Of a DNA stretch of 43,029 bases, positions 26,414 to 34,287 are shown piece by piece. Origin of the DNA: Snodgrassella alvi (GTDB taxonomy: Bacteria; Pseudomonadota; Gammaproteobacteria; Burkholderiales; Neisseriaceae); contig NZ_MEIR01000055.1 of assembly GCF_002777825.1 (NCBI RefSeq), forward strand, positions 1 to 43,029, written 5' to 3'. Below the pieces are notes generated by a model. It worked only from the letters and a program-made list of their open reading frames with translations. It was not told the origin of the DNA and searched no databases. Within the stretch, counting starts at the first letter, position 1. Every line of letters begins with the position of its first letter. Made by a program: the position numbers and the translations under genes.

Positions 26414-27355
26414 TTATTGCCTGACTATAGGGTGAAAGAGTGCCAGTTGTAAACTCTTGCCAAACATACTGCCATGATTTTCATAAGGGAAATTTTCATG
26501 TCTGATAGTTAAATCAGTGTATTGCCGTAATTCGTTAATCAGTTTTTTAGTCAGGCTGCCTTGTCTGGCAGTGAGCTCATTGTGTATTTTGATACGCGCT
26601 GCTATCTGAGGATTTTTAGGAATTTTATCTACCTTAAGCTTACTGTTTAAAATCCATAAACTATTAGCAGATAAGGCAACCTTGCGTTTGATCATGTCTG
26701 CTGCTTCCTGTTGGAGTAAATCTCCGTGTAACCATACAGACGGATCGGTAGCGATATAGTGCTGAAAAAGATTAGGCCGGGTAAGCAGCGTATGCAACAC
26801 CATCAGCCCACCATATGAATGTCCCCATAGTGTTTGTGCATTAATATCAATCGGTACCATCTGCTGTATTGCTGGCATAATTTGATTCTGGATTAAATCG
26901 AGAAATATATCAGCACCGCCATTTATTCTGCTTGAATCCAGCGGGTCAGTATTGTCATCATCCGGTGCTATGGTGTAATCATAGGCACGTGCCTGTGCGT
27001 CAAAGCGTTTATCCGTAGCATAGCCAAGCAATACCAGTACCGGAGGCTGAGCCTGTGTGGCCAATGTTTGCATGTTCGCCGGAGTAAGAAAGTCCAGCAC
27101 AGCATTGCCATCCAGTGCGTAAAAAACAGGAAAACCACTTGCAGGTGCTTTCTGGTCTGGAATAGCTATGTAAATACGATAATGGCGCTGCCCGTCTGCC
27201 GAGGTAAGCGGCAGGGTAGTAAAGTGATAACCGCTATGCTGCTGTTGTAGTACAGCGAGATTGGCTATTTGATGCTGATTGGACTGTGCTTTGGCTGTGT
27301 TGTGCAAGATTAAGGCCGTAAAAAATATTAATAGAAAAATAATAATTTGGCGCAT
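26414..27355 (-). CDS. Secreted siderophore esterase-like alpha/beta hydrolase (IroE/BesA/Fes type)
   Basis: Alpha/beta hydrolase expected to cut ester bonds in triscatecholate siderophores. The start at 27355 gives a 313-residue precursor with a clear signal peptide (MRQIIIFLLIFFTALILHN, cut near AKA-QS). A longer frame to 27439 adds 28 residues without a good start. The nucleophile motif is GHSYGG, preceded by the family segment FPVFYALDGNAVLDFL. A late ENHGSM provides the probable catalytic histidine. Periplasmic export resembles IroE rather than cytoplasmic Fes. Upstream on the same strand lies the wreck of a FepA-like receptor. The Fur-like box at 27559-27577 may control it. Confidence 0.88.
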   Translation of the reverse strand: MRQIIIFLLIFFTALILHNTAKAQSNQHQIANLAVLQQQHSGYHFTTLPLTSADGQRHYRIYIAIPDQKAPASGFPVFYALDGNAVLDFLTPANMQTLATQAQPPVLVLLGYATDKRFDAQARAYDYTIAPDDDNTDPLDSSRINGGADIFLDLIQNQIMPAIQQMVPIDINAQTLWGHSYGGLMVLHTLLTRPNLFQHYIATDPSVWLHGDLLQQEAADMIKRKVALSANSLWILNSKLKVDKIPKNPQIAARIKIHNELTARQGSLTKKLINELRQYTDLTIRHENFPYENHGSMFGKSLQLALFHPIVRQ

Positions 27356-27558
27356 TTTTAATCTTTCCGTCAGTTGACTGGTTCTACAGAACATATGGAG
27401 ACAACAAGATGACATTGAAGTAAGATTTTGTTGCTGCATTGCAAAAAAAGATGAAAGAGCTGTTAAAAAATGGCCAGTTCAGATTGTTTCGTTAACGCAT
27501 ATTGCTAATCAATAAATCATGTTTAACCTATTTAATATGGTTGTTTGGGTGGTATTAG

Positions 27559-27577
27559 GTAAATAATAATCATTACT
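27559..27577 (-). promoter_or_regulatory. Fur box candidate upstream of the esterase gene
   Basis: The 19 bases from 27559 agree with the palindromic Fur consensus at 14 of 19 positions, including the TAATCATTA core. It lies about 200 bases before the esterase start, between that gene and the receptor remnant. Confidence 0.55.
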
Positions 27578-27689
27578 ATTTATTACTATAACTGATTTTT
27601 GTTTCCAAGTCATGATAAAACATCATTTTCATTACCCAACAGCTTGCCTAAATGGCAAGCTATTGAAACAAAATATCAGAAACAAACTT

Positions 27690-28500
27690 TCATATTGCCC
27701 CCAAACCGCGCGACCACATTCATTATAAGTATAGGCTGTACCGCGCAAGGTAGAGGCCTAGAGACGCTTATTGAAAATATTTCACATACCGGCGCGGACA
27801 TTAATATTTTTATTAACGGTATAACAGATGGAAATACCCCAGATATCGTAGCTGCCGATTTCTTCTCTACGCAGGCAGTATCCTGTCGGCCGTTACCGTT
27901 TCCAGTTTCAACTGGATTGGCCGGGACAGTGCGGAGCCTTTGATGACCATAATAAGTATAGGTTAGTAAAGTGCCCCATTTTCAGTTGGAGCCCATACAA
28001 GAGATGAGTTTATTGTATATTGGGAATAATAGATAAAGGATACTAGTTTCCTTATTTTTAGAGCTAAACATATAAGTAAAATTGTTTACCCATTTCCATT
28101 GTTTGGAAAACAGCGGCATCAGACTACTTTCCAGTCTTTCTACCAGTGCCTTGCGGGTATGTATCCATTCGAAATAGTCATAGTTATCTGTGCGAGTAGT
28201 CACGCCAGTACTACCGGTAAAATAATCTGCCGGCTAGTCTCGATCTTATCTTTTAATCATTGCGGAAATAAGCCAGAGAAGCTAGATAAGCATCTTTACT
28301 AAATTCGAAGCCTAATTCCTTATTAATATTGGTTTCAGGTTTTAGTTTACTGTTACCAATCAAGTACCCGCTAAGCCCATTGCCTGAAGAAGTGGCACAG
28401 CCATTATCTTTGCTGTACAGCATATAACTTTAGTACTCTAAAAAGATTCGGTACCTTGTATGCGTGCGCAATACCACTCTTATACAACGGAAACAAAGTC
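27690..28500 (-). pseudogene. Remnant of a FepA/IrgA-type TonB-dependent siderophore receptor (C-terminal part)
   Basis: No intact frame exists, but the minus strand read across frames reproduces the C-terminal beta-barrel of FepA-like receptors in order. The pieces are SGIAHAYKVPNLF (about 28470), YMLYSKDNGCATSSG and YLIGNSKLKPETNINKELGFEF (about 28430-28320), then SLAYFRND followed by a stop. Next come RLESSLMPLFSKQWKWVNNFTY and SKNKET (about 28140-28050), SYDIWGISICYTVNKNINVRAG then NIFNKRL (about 27855-27760), and finally GTAYTYNECGRAVWGQYESLF ending near 27692. Multiple stops and frameshifts show that it is dead. The signal peptide, plug and first barrel half are gone. It has the same strand as the downstream operon, so it was probably its outer-membrane partner. 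Confidence 0.85.
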
Positions 28501-28911
28501 AGTTTAAAAGAGGGAATTGAGAGTTGAAACATAAAAATCAGAATGTAAAAGAGAATTTGGTAACAATATTAATAATAATTATTATTGTTATAATTTTTAA
28601 TTGTAGCTTTAATTTATAATTGAAGCTGTAATTAACTAACCAAAAAATACAAATAAATACTTATTTGGTATAATAATTTCTTATAGTTACATAATTGAGT
28701 TTAATGTGACAAAAATTGACAGCTTTAACAAAAGATTCAGCCTGTTCAAAAATTAACAATAGCCTACCAACAAAATAAACTATTTATTCACAAAGAAATT
28801 CTGCTAATCATCCTTTTTCCTGCACATGCAGCTCAATACTGGATAAGGTAAAGAGAAAAGCTGGTAATTCATCCTGACATGCAGGAAAATAGATAAAATT
28901 CAATTAAAACA
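28501..28911. other. AT-rich intergenic region with palindrome and short repeats
   Basis: Contains a perfect 16-base palindrome AATAATAATTATTATT (28571-28586) and two related 13-mers, CCTGCACATGCAG (28819-28831) and CCTGACATGCAGG (28873-28885), 54 bases apart, just before the next gene. No coding potential was seen. The 5' part of the receptor gene is not found here. Confidence 0.5.
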
Positions 28912-28927
28912 GATAATAATCATTATG
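28912..28927 (+). promoter_or_regulatory. Fur box candidate overlapping a start codon
   Basis: GATAATAATCATTATG matches the core of the Fur consensus and includes the ATG of the secreted protein gene at 28925. A repressor bound here would block both transcription and, by position, the initiation region. Confidence 0.55.
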
Positions 28928-29734
28928 AAGAAAAAAATAACGTTCTATCTCTATCCATACATTGCAATGTTGTTATTATTTGTAAGCTCACTACCTACCT
29001 GTGCTGGAACTTTAGCTTCAGATATTCCTGTTTCTGATAGCCCAGTCATGGTGCTACCGGTTAGCCAAACTTGCGCAGGCGCACCATGGCCAAATATTGT
29101 ATGGGTACACGTACATGATAATGAAGAAACCGCGCGCCAGACCGTCCTGCATGCGCTAAGGCAAATCCAGCAAGGCTGTTTACTGGATTTGCGCCATGGA
29201 GGCAGCCGGGAAATCAGCATACACAATAATCAGGTAAGCTATCAATTTGATCCAAATAGAATTTTTACTCCAAAGGGGCGCCAGAGCGCGCTGAAGTGCC
29301 GTCAAGGAGATTGTGTTGCTGCTATAGTTCAGCTTTCCCATGCTGCTGATCAATTTCTTAGCCAATATCTGGTTCAGAAACAGCTTATCGTTGCTGTACA
29401 TAATAATCATCCGGATGGCCTGTCTGTACGTAACTATATGGCTGGCGGCACTATGGCACCGGCGATGAGTCAGGTTGCCATCAGCTCGGACAGCAACCCA
29501 CACGATTTTTTCTATGTCACTACTCAGCAGGCGTTTAATTACTTGGCCAGCCGCAACTTCAATGTGGTATTGCAGAATAATCAACACGTTCACGACGATG
29601 GTTCTTTATCTGTATGGGCGGCACAGCAGCAGATTGATTATATCAATGTTGAAGCAGGGACAGGACATTCAAGTGCACAGATGGCCATGTTGGCGGCGGT
29701 GTGGGCGTATATGCAGCAGTATTATCAAATGTAA
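28925..29734 (+). CDS. Secreted protein of unknown function with an M14-like metal-site pattern
   Basis: A 269-residue protein with a signal peptide (basic MKKK start, hydrophobic core about residues 8-22, likely cut near residue 28). The mature part holds HVHDNEET (H64 and E67, an HxxE zinc-site pattern), DLRHGGSREI, FDPNRIFTPKG, VHNNHPDG (H159), DGSLSV and INVEAGTGH (E243). HxxE, a later His and a late Glu recall M14-type zinc peptidases and related amidohydrolases. I infer a periplasmic metal-dependent hydrolase; the substrate is unknown. The gene has a Fur-like box at its start, no clear Shine-Dalgarno, and lies beside the siderophore locus, which suggests iron-regulated expression. Confidence 0.7.
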   Translation: MKKKITFYLYPYIAMLLLFVSSLPTCAGTLASDIPVSDSPVMVLPVSQTCAGAPWPNIVWVHVHDNEETARQTVLHALRQIQQGCLLDLRHGGSREISIHNNQVSYQFDPNRIFTPKGRQSALKCRQGDCVAAIVQLSHAADQFLSQYLVQKQLIVAVHNNHPDGLSVRNYMAGGTMAPAMSQVAISSDSNPHDFFYVTTQQAFNYLASRNFNVVLQNNQHVHDDGSLSVWAAQQQIDYINVEAGTGHSSAQMAMLAAVWAYMQQYYQM

Positions 29735-29917
29735 TTTATGTTTTAAAACTGATGGATTTGCAATCTATATCAATACGAAAACGCGATACATGCTAATGTT
29801 AATTACTGCAATACTTAGAGAGTGGCTAAGATTGGTAATTTTTTTAATTCGTTTAAATACAAAGTATTATAAATATAATTTCATGTATAAACAGATTAAT
29901 ACACAATTTTTTTAAAA
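29735..29917. other. AT-rich spacer before the pilin promoter
   Basis: Noncoding on inspection; it leads into the sigma-54 promoter of the pilin gene. No terminator for the secreted-protein gene was clear. Confidence 0.4.
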
Positions 29918-29935
29918 TTGGCACGGATTGTGCTT
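29918..29935 (+). promoter_or_regulatory. Sigma-54 promoter of the pilin gene
   Basis: TTGGCACGGATTGTGCTT has the -24 GG and -12 GC elements ten bases apart and differs from the consensus TGGCACG-N4-TTGC at one place. It lies about 115 bases before the pilin ATG. RpoN-type promoters are usual for pilA in Pseudomonas and its relatives and are retained in part in Neisseria. Confidence 0.8.
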
Positions 29936-30048
29936 GTACTCGTATTGAAGTTAGCGGTAATAATTTTTACAGAATATTGTTACCTGTAGATGAAAAATTT
30001 AAAATTTGTTGTTAGTTGTTTTAAACTCTTAACTTTAGGAGCTAAGAA

Positions 30049-30576
30049 ATGAAATCATTGCAAAAAGGTTTTACCCTGATTGAGTTGATGATCGTTATCG
30101 CGATTATCGGTATTCTGGCAGCTATTGCTGTACCTCAATATCAGAACTATATGGGGCGTGCACAAGTGACTCGTGTGATGGCTGAAGCTGGTGCAGTAAA
30201 AACCAATGTTGAAACCTGTCTTCTGGATGGCCGGAATGCATTGGGTAATGGTGATCGTGATTGTACTTTAACACTGCCAGGTTCTAACTTGATGGAGGGT
30301 GGTACAACTTCTGGTCAAGCGGGTTCTGGTGACACTAGTAATGATAGTAAGGTAGGTTATCCTGTAATAACGATGCCTACTCCGGCTCAGGGTGGACAAG
30401 AAGGTAATCCTAATACGACAATTGTAGCTAAGTTTGGTAATAGTGCCGCGACTGCTTTAACGGGTAAAACTTTAACATGGAGTCGTGACGGAAATGGAAC
30501 TTGGACTTGTAGCACAAATGTAGATAAGAAATTTGCACCAACTGGTTGTCCTGTTGTTGCTACTCCTAGTGCTTAA
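30049..30576 (+). CDS. pilE: Type IV pilin, probable major subunit
   Basis: Prepilin of 175 residues. The leader MKSLQKG is cut by prepilin peptidase before F8, and mature E5 is present in [27 protein letters not shown]. The hydrophobic helix is followed by an alpha-beta globular head with four cysteines ([23 protein letters not shown]) and a Gly/Thr/Ser-rich variable centre. Ribosome binding site AGGAG lies seven bases before the ATG. It has its own sigma-54 promoter and intrinsic terminator, so it is a monocistronic, highly expressed gene. The pilus should serve attachment, twitching and possibly DNA uptake. A second pilin gene faces it at 32137-32658. Confidence 0.95.
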   Translation: MKSLQKGFTLIELMIVIAIIGILAAIAVPQYQNYMGRAQVTRVMAEAGAVKTNVETCLLDGRNALGNGDRDCTLTLPGSNLMEGGTTSGQAGSGDTSNDSKVGYPVITMPTPAQGGQEGNPNTTIVAKFGNSAATALTGKTLTWSRDGNGTWTCSTNVDKKFAPTGCPVVATPSA

Positions 30577-30600
30577 TGGTTAACTAATTATATTTATATA

Positions 30601-30627
30601 AAAAGACGGGAGTTTCCCGTCTTTTTT
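30601..30627 (+). terminator. Intrinsic terminator of the pilin gene
   Basis: Eleven-base stem AAAAGACGGGA / TCCCGTCTTTT with a three-base loop and a T tail, 25 bases after the pilin stop. Confidence 0.93.
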
Positions 30628-30906
30628 ATTTTTATATTTATCATATAGCTATATTATTAATATTGGGTTAATCGGATTTTTTTAATAAATGATTTTTGAA
30701 TTAAATTAATAATGGATAACCAGATATTGATAACTAGAATAAAATCATAAAAATTACTCACTAATTAGCAAGTTCCAGTTTGAAAAACAAAGCGGATTTA
30801 AAAGTATATAAACTACTTCTTTTGTCTGATAGATACCGTATATTACCTGACGGTTTTTTCAGAATAGTACGTTCCTATACCAATACGCTAAGGCCATAGC
30901 TGAATC
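30628..30906. other. AT-rich spacer after the pilin gene
   Basis: No gene or regulatory element was recognised. It leads into the decayed sulfatase-like gene. Confidence 0.4.
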
Positions 30907-32045
30907 TGAATTATATAGTTGTTGCAATGTTATTTTGTTTATCACATTTTTGGATACGGATTCTGGCGGCATTATTATTAATATACATTTTTCTGAGTGA
31001 TTGCTTGCTAATTGTAGTATGGCTTTTTCCATTACAGGGCATTAGTGATGCCATTGATTCTGATAGCTCCAATGGTTTATCGCCTGATACTGGGATTGGC
31101 TGTAATTGGGTTGTTTATCTATTTTATCTGAATATCAGGCAGAATTATAAGTATCATGTTAAACAGCGCATAGTTTTGGGCTTGTATGTGTTTTTAGCAG
31201 GGGTAATATGCAATTTTTATTTCCATTTAATTTTGCAGAAAGTCTATTGGCATTTTTCTTTGTACAGGGTAGTTGCAATAATTTTAATGCTGATATCAAA
31301 ATGTTAAATTCTGGTAATAAGCCTTGGGTTTGCAGCTATTCAAACATAATGATAAAAATAAGTTGTTACTGACAGTAGGTGAGTCATGGGGCTCTGCATT
31401 AGATACACTGATACAGAATGCTGTCGTTCAAAAATTATTGAATAGATATGAAAATTTTGTGTTTTTTGAACGCGGTATTAAAAAATTCAACGGCGTGACC
31501 ATGCAGGCTGAATTAAAAGAATTATGTTAAATTGATTTACTTTTCCTTGATGCACACAATATAGTTAACTTGAATTTAACTGATTGTCTACCCAATTTAT
31601 TGTATAACCACGGCTATACAATATTTACCATTCATGTATCTACTGGAAGTTTCTATGCTCGTGTTATCTGGTATCCTGCTGTCGGGTTTCAACATCGGCA
31701 ATTTGGGGAAGATATGTCGCAGTCCACACGGTGTTCTCCATTTAATGGATGTGTGATACTGCCATTTTTGCAGATGTAAAAAATTTTGTAGCAAAAACCA
31801 AAGACTTTTGTATACTGGATGACTTTAATAACCTTTTTTTTATGCTGAACAGGATATATGCAACAGCAGATTAGATTGTCTGCATTATAGCCTTAATCAC
31901 GGTAGTAAGTCTTGCCGCGATAATGTACAACACGCTCAATTTTTTTGATCTGTTCGCTCAAAACAGGTAAGCAATCCGCAAATGAAAGAGATTGAAGTAG
32001 CTATTATCGGAGACCCTATGCCACGATATTTGATGTAGCTGAGTA
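30907..32045 (+). pseudogene. Decayed membrane sulfatase/phosphoethanolamine-transferase-superfamily gene
   Basis: Pieces in changing plus frames follow the order of membrane enzymes of the alkaline phosphatase superfamily (LtaS, EptA and OpgB relatives). Hydrophobic N-terminal helices come first (LAALLLIYIFLSDCLLIVVWL and, in another frame, LILIAPMVYRLILGLAVIGLF). A domain entry GESWGSALDTLIQNAVVQKLL follows, then the likely nucleophile region FNGVTMQAELKELC (31480-31527). Next comes CLPNLLYNHGYT with SFYARVIWYPAVGFQ (31589-31695) and RCSPFNGC. Finally MKEIEVAIIGDPMPRY (31983-32030) corresponds to the family VGDHxPP metal-site motif, with its His replaced by Pro. Stops and frameshifts break it throughout. 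The original substrate is unknown; it may have decorated pilin or surface glycan. Confidence 0.65.
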
Positions 32046-32136
32046 GAATACTGCTTATAATGAATATACTGTGTCATGGTCATATTTTAAAATAAAATAA
32101 TTAACTTTAAAATATGTTAATAAAAATAGTAAAATT

Positions 32137-32658
32137 TTAGTTTGTAGTGATGCTGCAATTACTAATTGCATATCTTGAATGATTTTCAGCATCACTCCCA
32201 TGAGGTTCAATATGGCATGTCCATGTGCCACCCTCTGAACGTTCCAAATTAATAATTGTTCCATTTATTGCAGTGGAAACATTATTACCTAAAGTTGCAC
32301 TTAAACCTCTGACAGTATCCTGATCAGAAATAAAGTATACGCTGGATAAAATATTGGAATCAATATTATTGCTGTCCACACCAATAAATTCATAAAGCTT
32401 TCCATTTACAGACTGGCCATCCAAAGATCTGCTCATGGTTGGTACATTGCCAGTGGCAATAATGGTATCGATAGCTGTGGTTGAGGCTTTAAGTTCATAA
32501 TAGGCGCGGGTGAGCTGGGCTTTAGTGACATTATTCTGATATGATGGAACGACGATTGCTGCAAGGATGCCGATGATAGCCACTACAATCAATAGCTCAA
32601 TTAATGTAAAACCCATCTGGATATTTGTTCTTGCTTGATAATTGTTTGGATATTGCAT
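32137..32658 (-). CDS. Second type IV pilin-like protein with long leader
   Basis: A 173-residue prepilin with the canonical cut site QMG before [25 protein letters not shown], including mature E5. The leader is unusually long (16 residues, with few basic ones) compared with the seven-residue leader of the facing pilin gene. Only two cysteines occur in the head (WTCHI and SNCSI), near the end, enough for the C-terminal disulfide loop. Its helix differs clearly from the other pilin, so it is probably a minor or alternative pilin rather than a silent cassette. It is convergent with the pilin at 30049 and reads toward the decayed gene. The only shorter in-frame ATG would leave a two-residue leader. 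Confidence 0.88.
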   Translation of the reverse strand: MQYPNNYQARTNIQMGFTLIELLIVVAIIGILAAIVVPSYQNNVTKAQLTRAYYELKASTTAIDTIIATGNVPTMSRSLDGQSVNGKLYEFIGVDSNNIDSNILSSVYFISDQDTVRGLSATLGNNVSTAINGTIINLERSEGGTWTCHIEPHGSDAENHSRYAISNCSITTN

Positions 32659-32873
32659 AGTAGAATTGATTATAAATAAAGCAGTAAATTAAGCAAAATA
32701 TATGCCAAAATTTTAAATTTGTATAAATAATGATATAGATTAATATAACTATCTATGTAATATGAGTTTTTACTTTATAAGCTCTTAGGTGAAGGTTATA
32801 AAGCTATTTATATAAAAAATCAGATGATTATTTTTTATATATAAATATTAATAAATAATTATCTGATTTTTGT

Positions 32874-34148
32874 TTATAATTTGTGATTTATATTATATAT
32901 ATATTTTGCTATCCGTTCACTTGCTCCCTGATGTTGCTGAATAAAAGTTTCTGCACTATCCGACATGCGTTGCCTTTGTTGTGGACTGGCAAGTAAGGCC
33001 AGTGTTGTGCTTGCCCACTCATCGGCGGAGTGGATTTGTTGCGCAGCACCCGCCGCGACTGCTTTGGGAGCGGCGTCGGCAAAGTTATAGGTAGATGAGC
33101 CAAACAGGGTAGGGAGTTTGCAGGCGATTGGTTCAACAATGTTGTGGCAGCCACTATCCACTAGGCTGCCGCCTACAAAAGCAATATCGGCACACAGATA
33201 GTAGGCAAAGAGTTCGCCGATGCTGTCGCCAATCCATATTTGCGTTTCTGCTGCAATATCCTGATTATCACTGCGTTTCTGGGTAATAAAATTTAATTTT
33301 TTAGCATATTCATAAGTAGGCTGAAAACGTTCTGTGTGGCGCGGAATGATTACCAGCAAAGTATTGCCAAACTTTTGTTTCGCCCATGCATCTAAGAGTA
33401 ATTGCGCTTCGTCTGTACCATGGTAAAAACGAGTGCTCGCACACACTGCTACTGGCCGGTTGCCGATGCGCTGTTTAAATGTCTGTGCCAATGCATACAT
33501 TTCTTCTGGCGGCGATATATCGTATTTGGTATTGCCGCAAACCTGTATATTGGCGGCACCGATTTCCTTTAGCCGCTGGGCATCGGCATCAGTTTGTGCA
33601 AAGCAACCGGTTAGCGTAGCCAGTGGTGGTGCAATCAGTGAGCGTACTTTCTGATAACCATGCAGGGATTTTTCTGATAAGCGTGCATTGGCCATAAATA
33701 AAGGGATGTGATTCTGTGCACAGACATTCATCAGATTAGGCCAGATTTCTGTTTCCATTAAAACACCGAATAAGGGCTGGTGCTCGCGGATAAACTGGCT
33801 AACCCACGATTTTTTATCATAGGGCAGATAGCGGCATTGTGCTTCAGGGAAAAAATGTTGTGCGGTAGCTCGGCCGGTAGGCGTGGTTTGGGTCATTAAT
33901 AATGGGGTATCTGGAAAAAGATGTTGCAGGGCACGGATAAATTGCAGGGAAGCGCGGGTTTCACCTACTGATACCACGTGAATCCAGATTGCGTGTTTTA
34001 CTGGATTGGGATAAGGTTTGCCAAAGCGTTCAGGCCAGTTGAGTGCATAAGCTGGTGCCAGTTTGGCTCGACGGCGCAGATATCTGCGTAAAAAGGGTGG
34101 TGCCAGCAGCCATAAAAATTGATATAAGAGATTCAGTAGCATATGCAT
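32874..34148 (-). CDS. waaA: 3-deoxy-D-manno-octulosonic acid (Kdo) transferase
   Basis: GT30 glycosyltransferase that adds Kdo to lipid A precursor at the inner membrane. Of the 424 residues, an N-terminal hydrophobic anchor (LLNLLYQFLWLLAPPFL) is followed by the family motifs WIHVVSVGETRA, MTQTTPTGR and LMETEIWPNL. In the C-terminal CMP-Kdo-binding lobe are CASTRFYHGTDEAQLLLDA, IIPRHTERF, FVGGSLVDSGCHNIVEP and QQHQGASERI. Start codons at 34148 and 34142 are both possible. This lipopolysaccharide gene is downstream of smc on the same strand, separated by about 140 bases. Confidence 0.96.
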   Translation of the reverse strand: MHMLLNLLYQFLWLLAPPFLRRYLRRRAKLAPAYALNWPERFGKPYPNPVKHAIWIHVVSVGETRASLQFIRALQHLFPDTPLLMTQTTPTGRATAQHFFPEAQCRYLPYDKKSWVSQFIREHQPLFGVLMETEIWPNLMNVCAQNHIPLFMANARLSEKSLHGYQKVRSLIAPPLATLTGCFAQTDADAQRLKEIGAANIQVCGNTKYDISPPEEMYALAQTFKQRIGNRPVAVCASTRFYHGTDEAQLLLDAWAKQKFGNTLLVIIPRHTERFQPTYEYAKKLNFITQKRSDNQDIAAETQIWIGDSIGELFAYYLCADIAFVGGSLVDSGCHNIVEPIACKLPTLFGSSTYNFADAAPKAVAAGAAQQIHSADEWASTTLALLASPQQRQRMSDSAETFIQQHQGASERIAKYIYNINHKL

Positions 34149-34287
34149 TAACTGTAGAAGCCTGTTTCACGGCGATTATAAATTAAAAATCTGGCTTGAT
34201 TAACGGCATTTATTGCTGGGCTGCATAAGCAGCCGCGCAGATACATTGGTAAGTGTGCTGTAAAGAAACGAATATGCCTGTTTGCGC

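Noticed and set aside
27599-27943. Plus-strand open frame of 114 codons that starts just after a Fur-like box
   Set aside because: It has no signal peptide or ribosome binding site, and the opposite strand carries the ordered remains of a FepA-type receptor C-terminus. It is an antisense shadow of the pseudogene.
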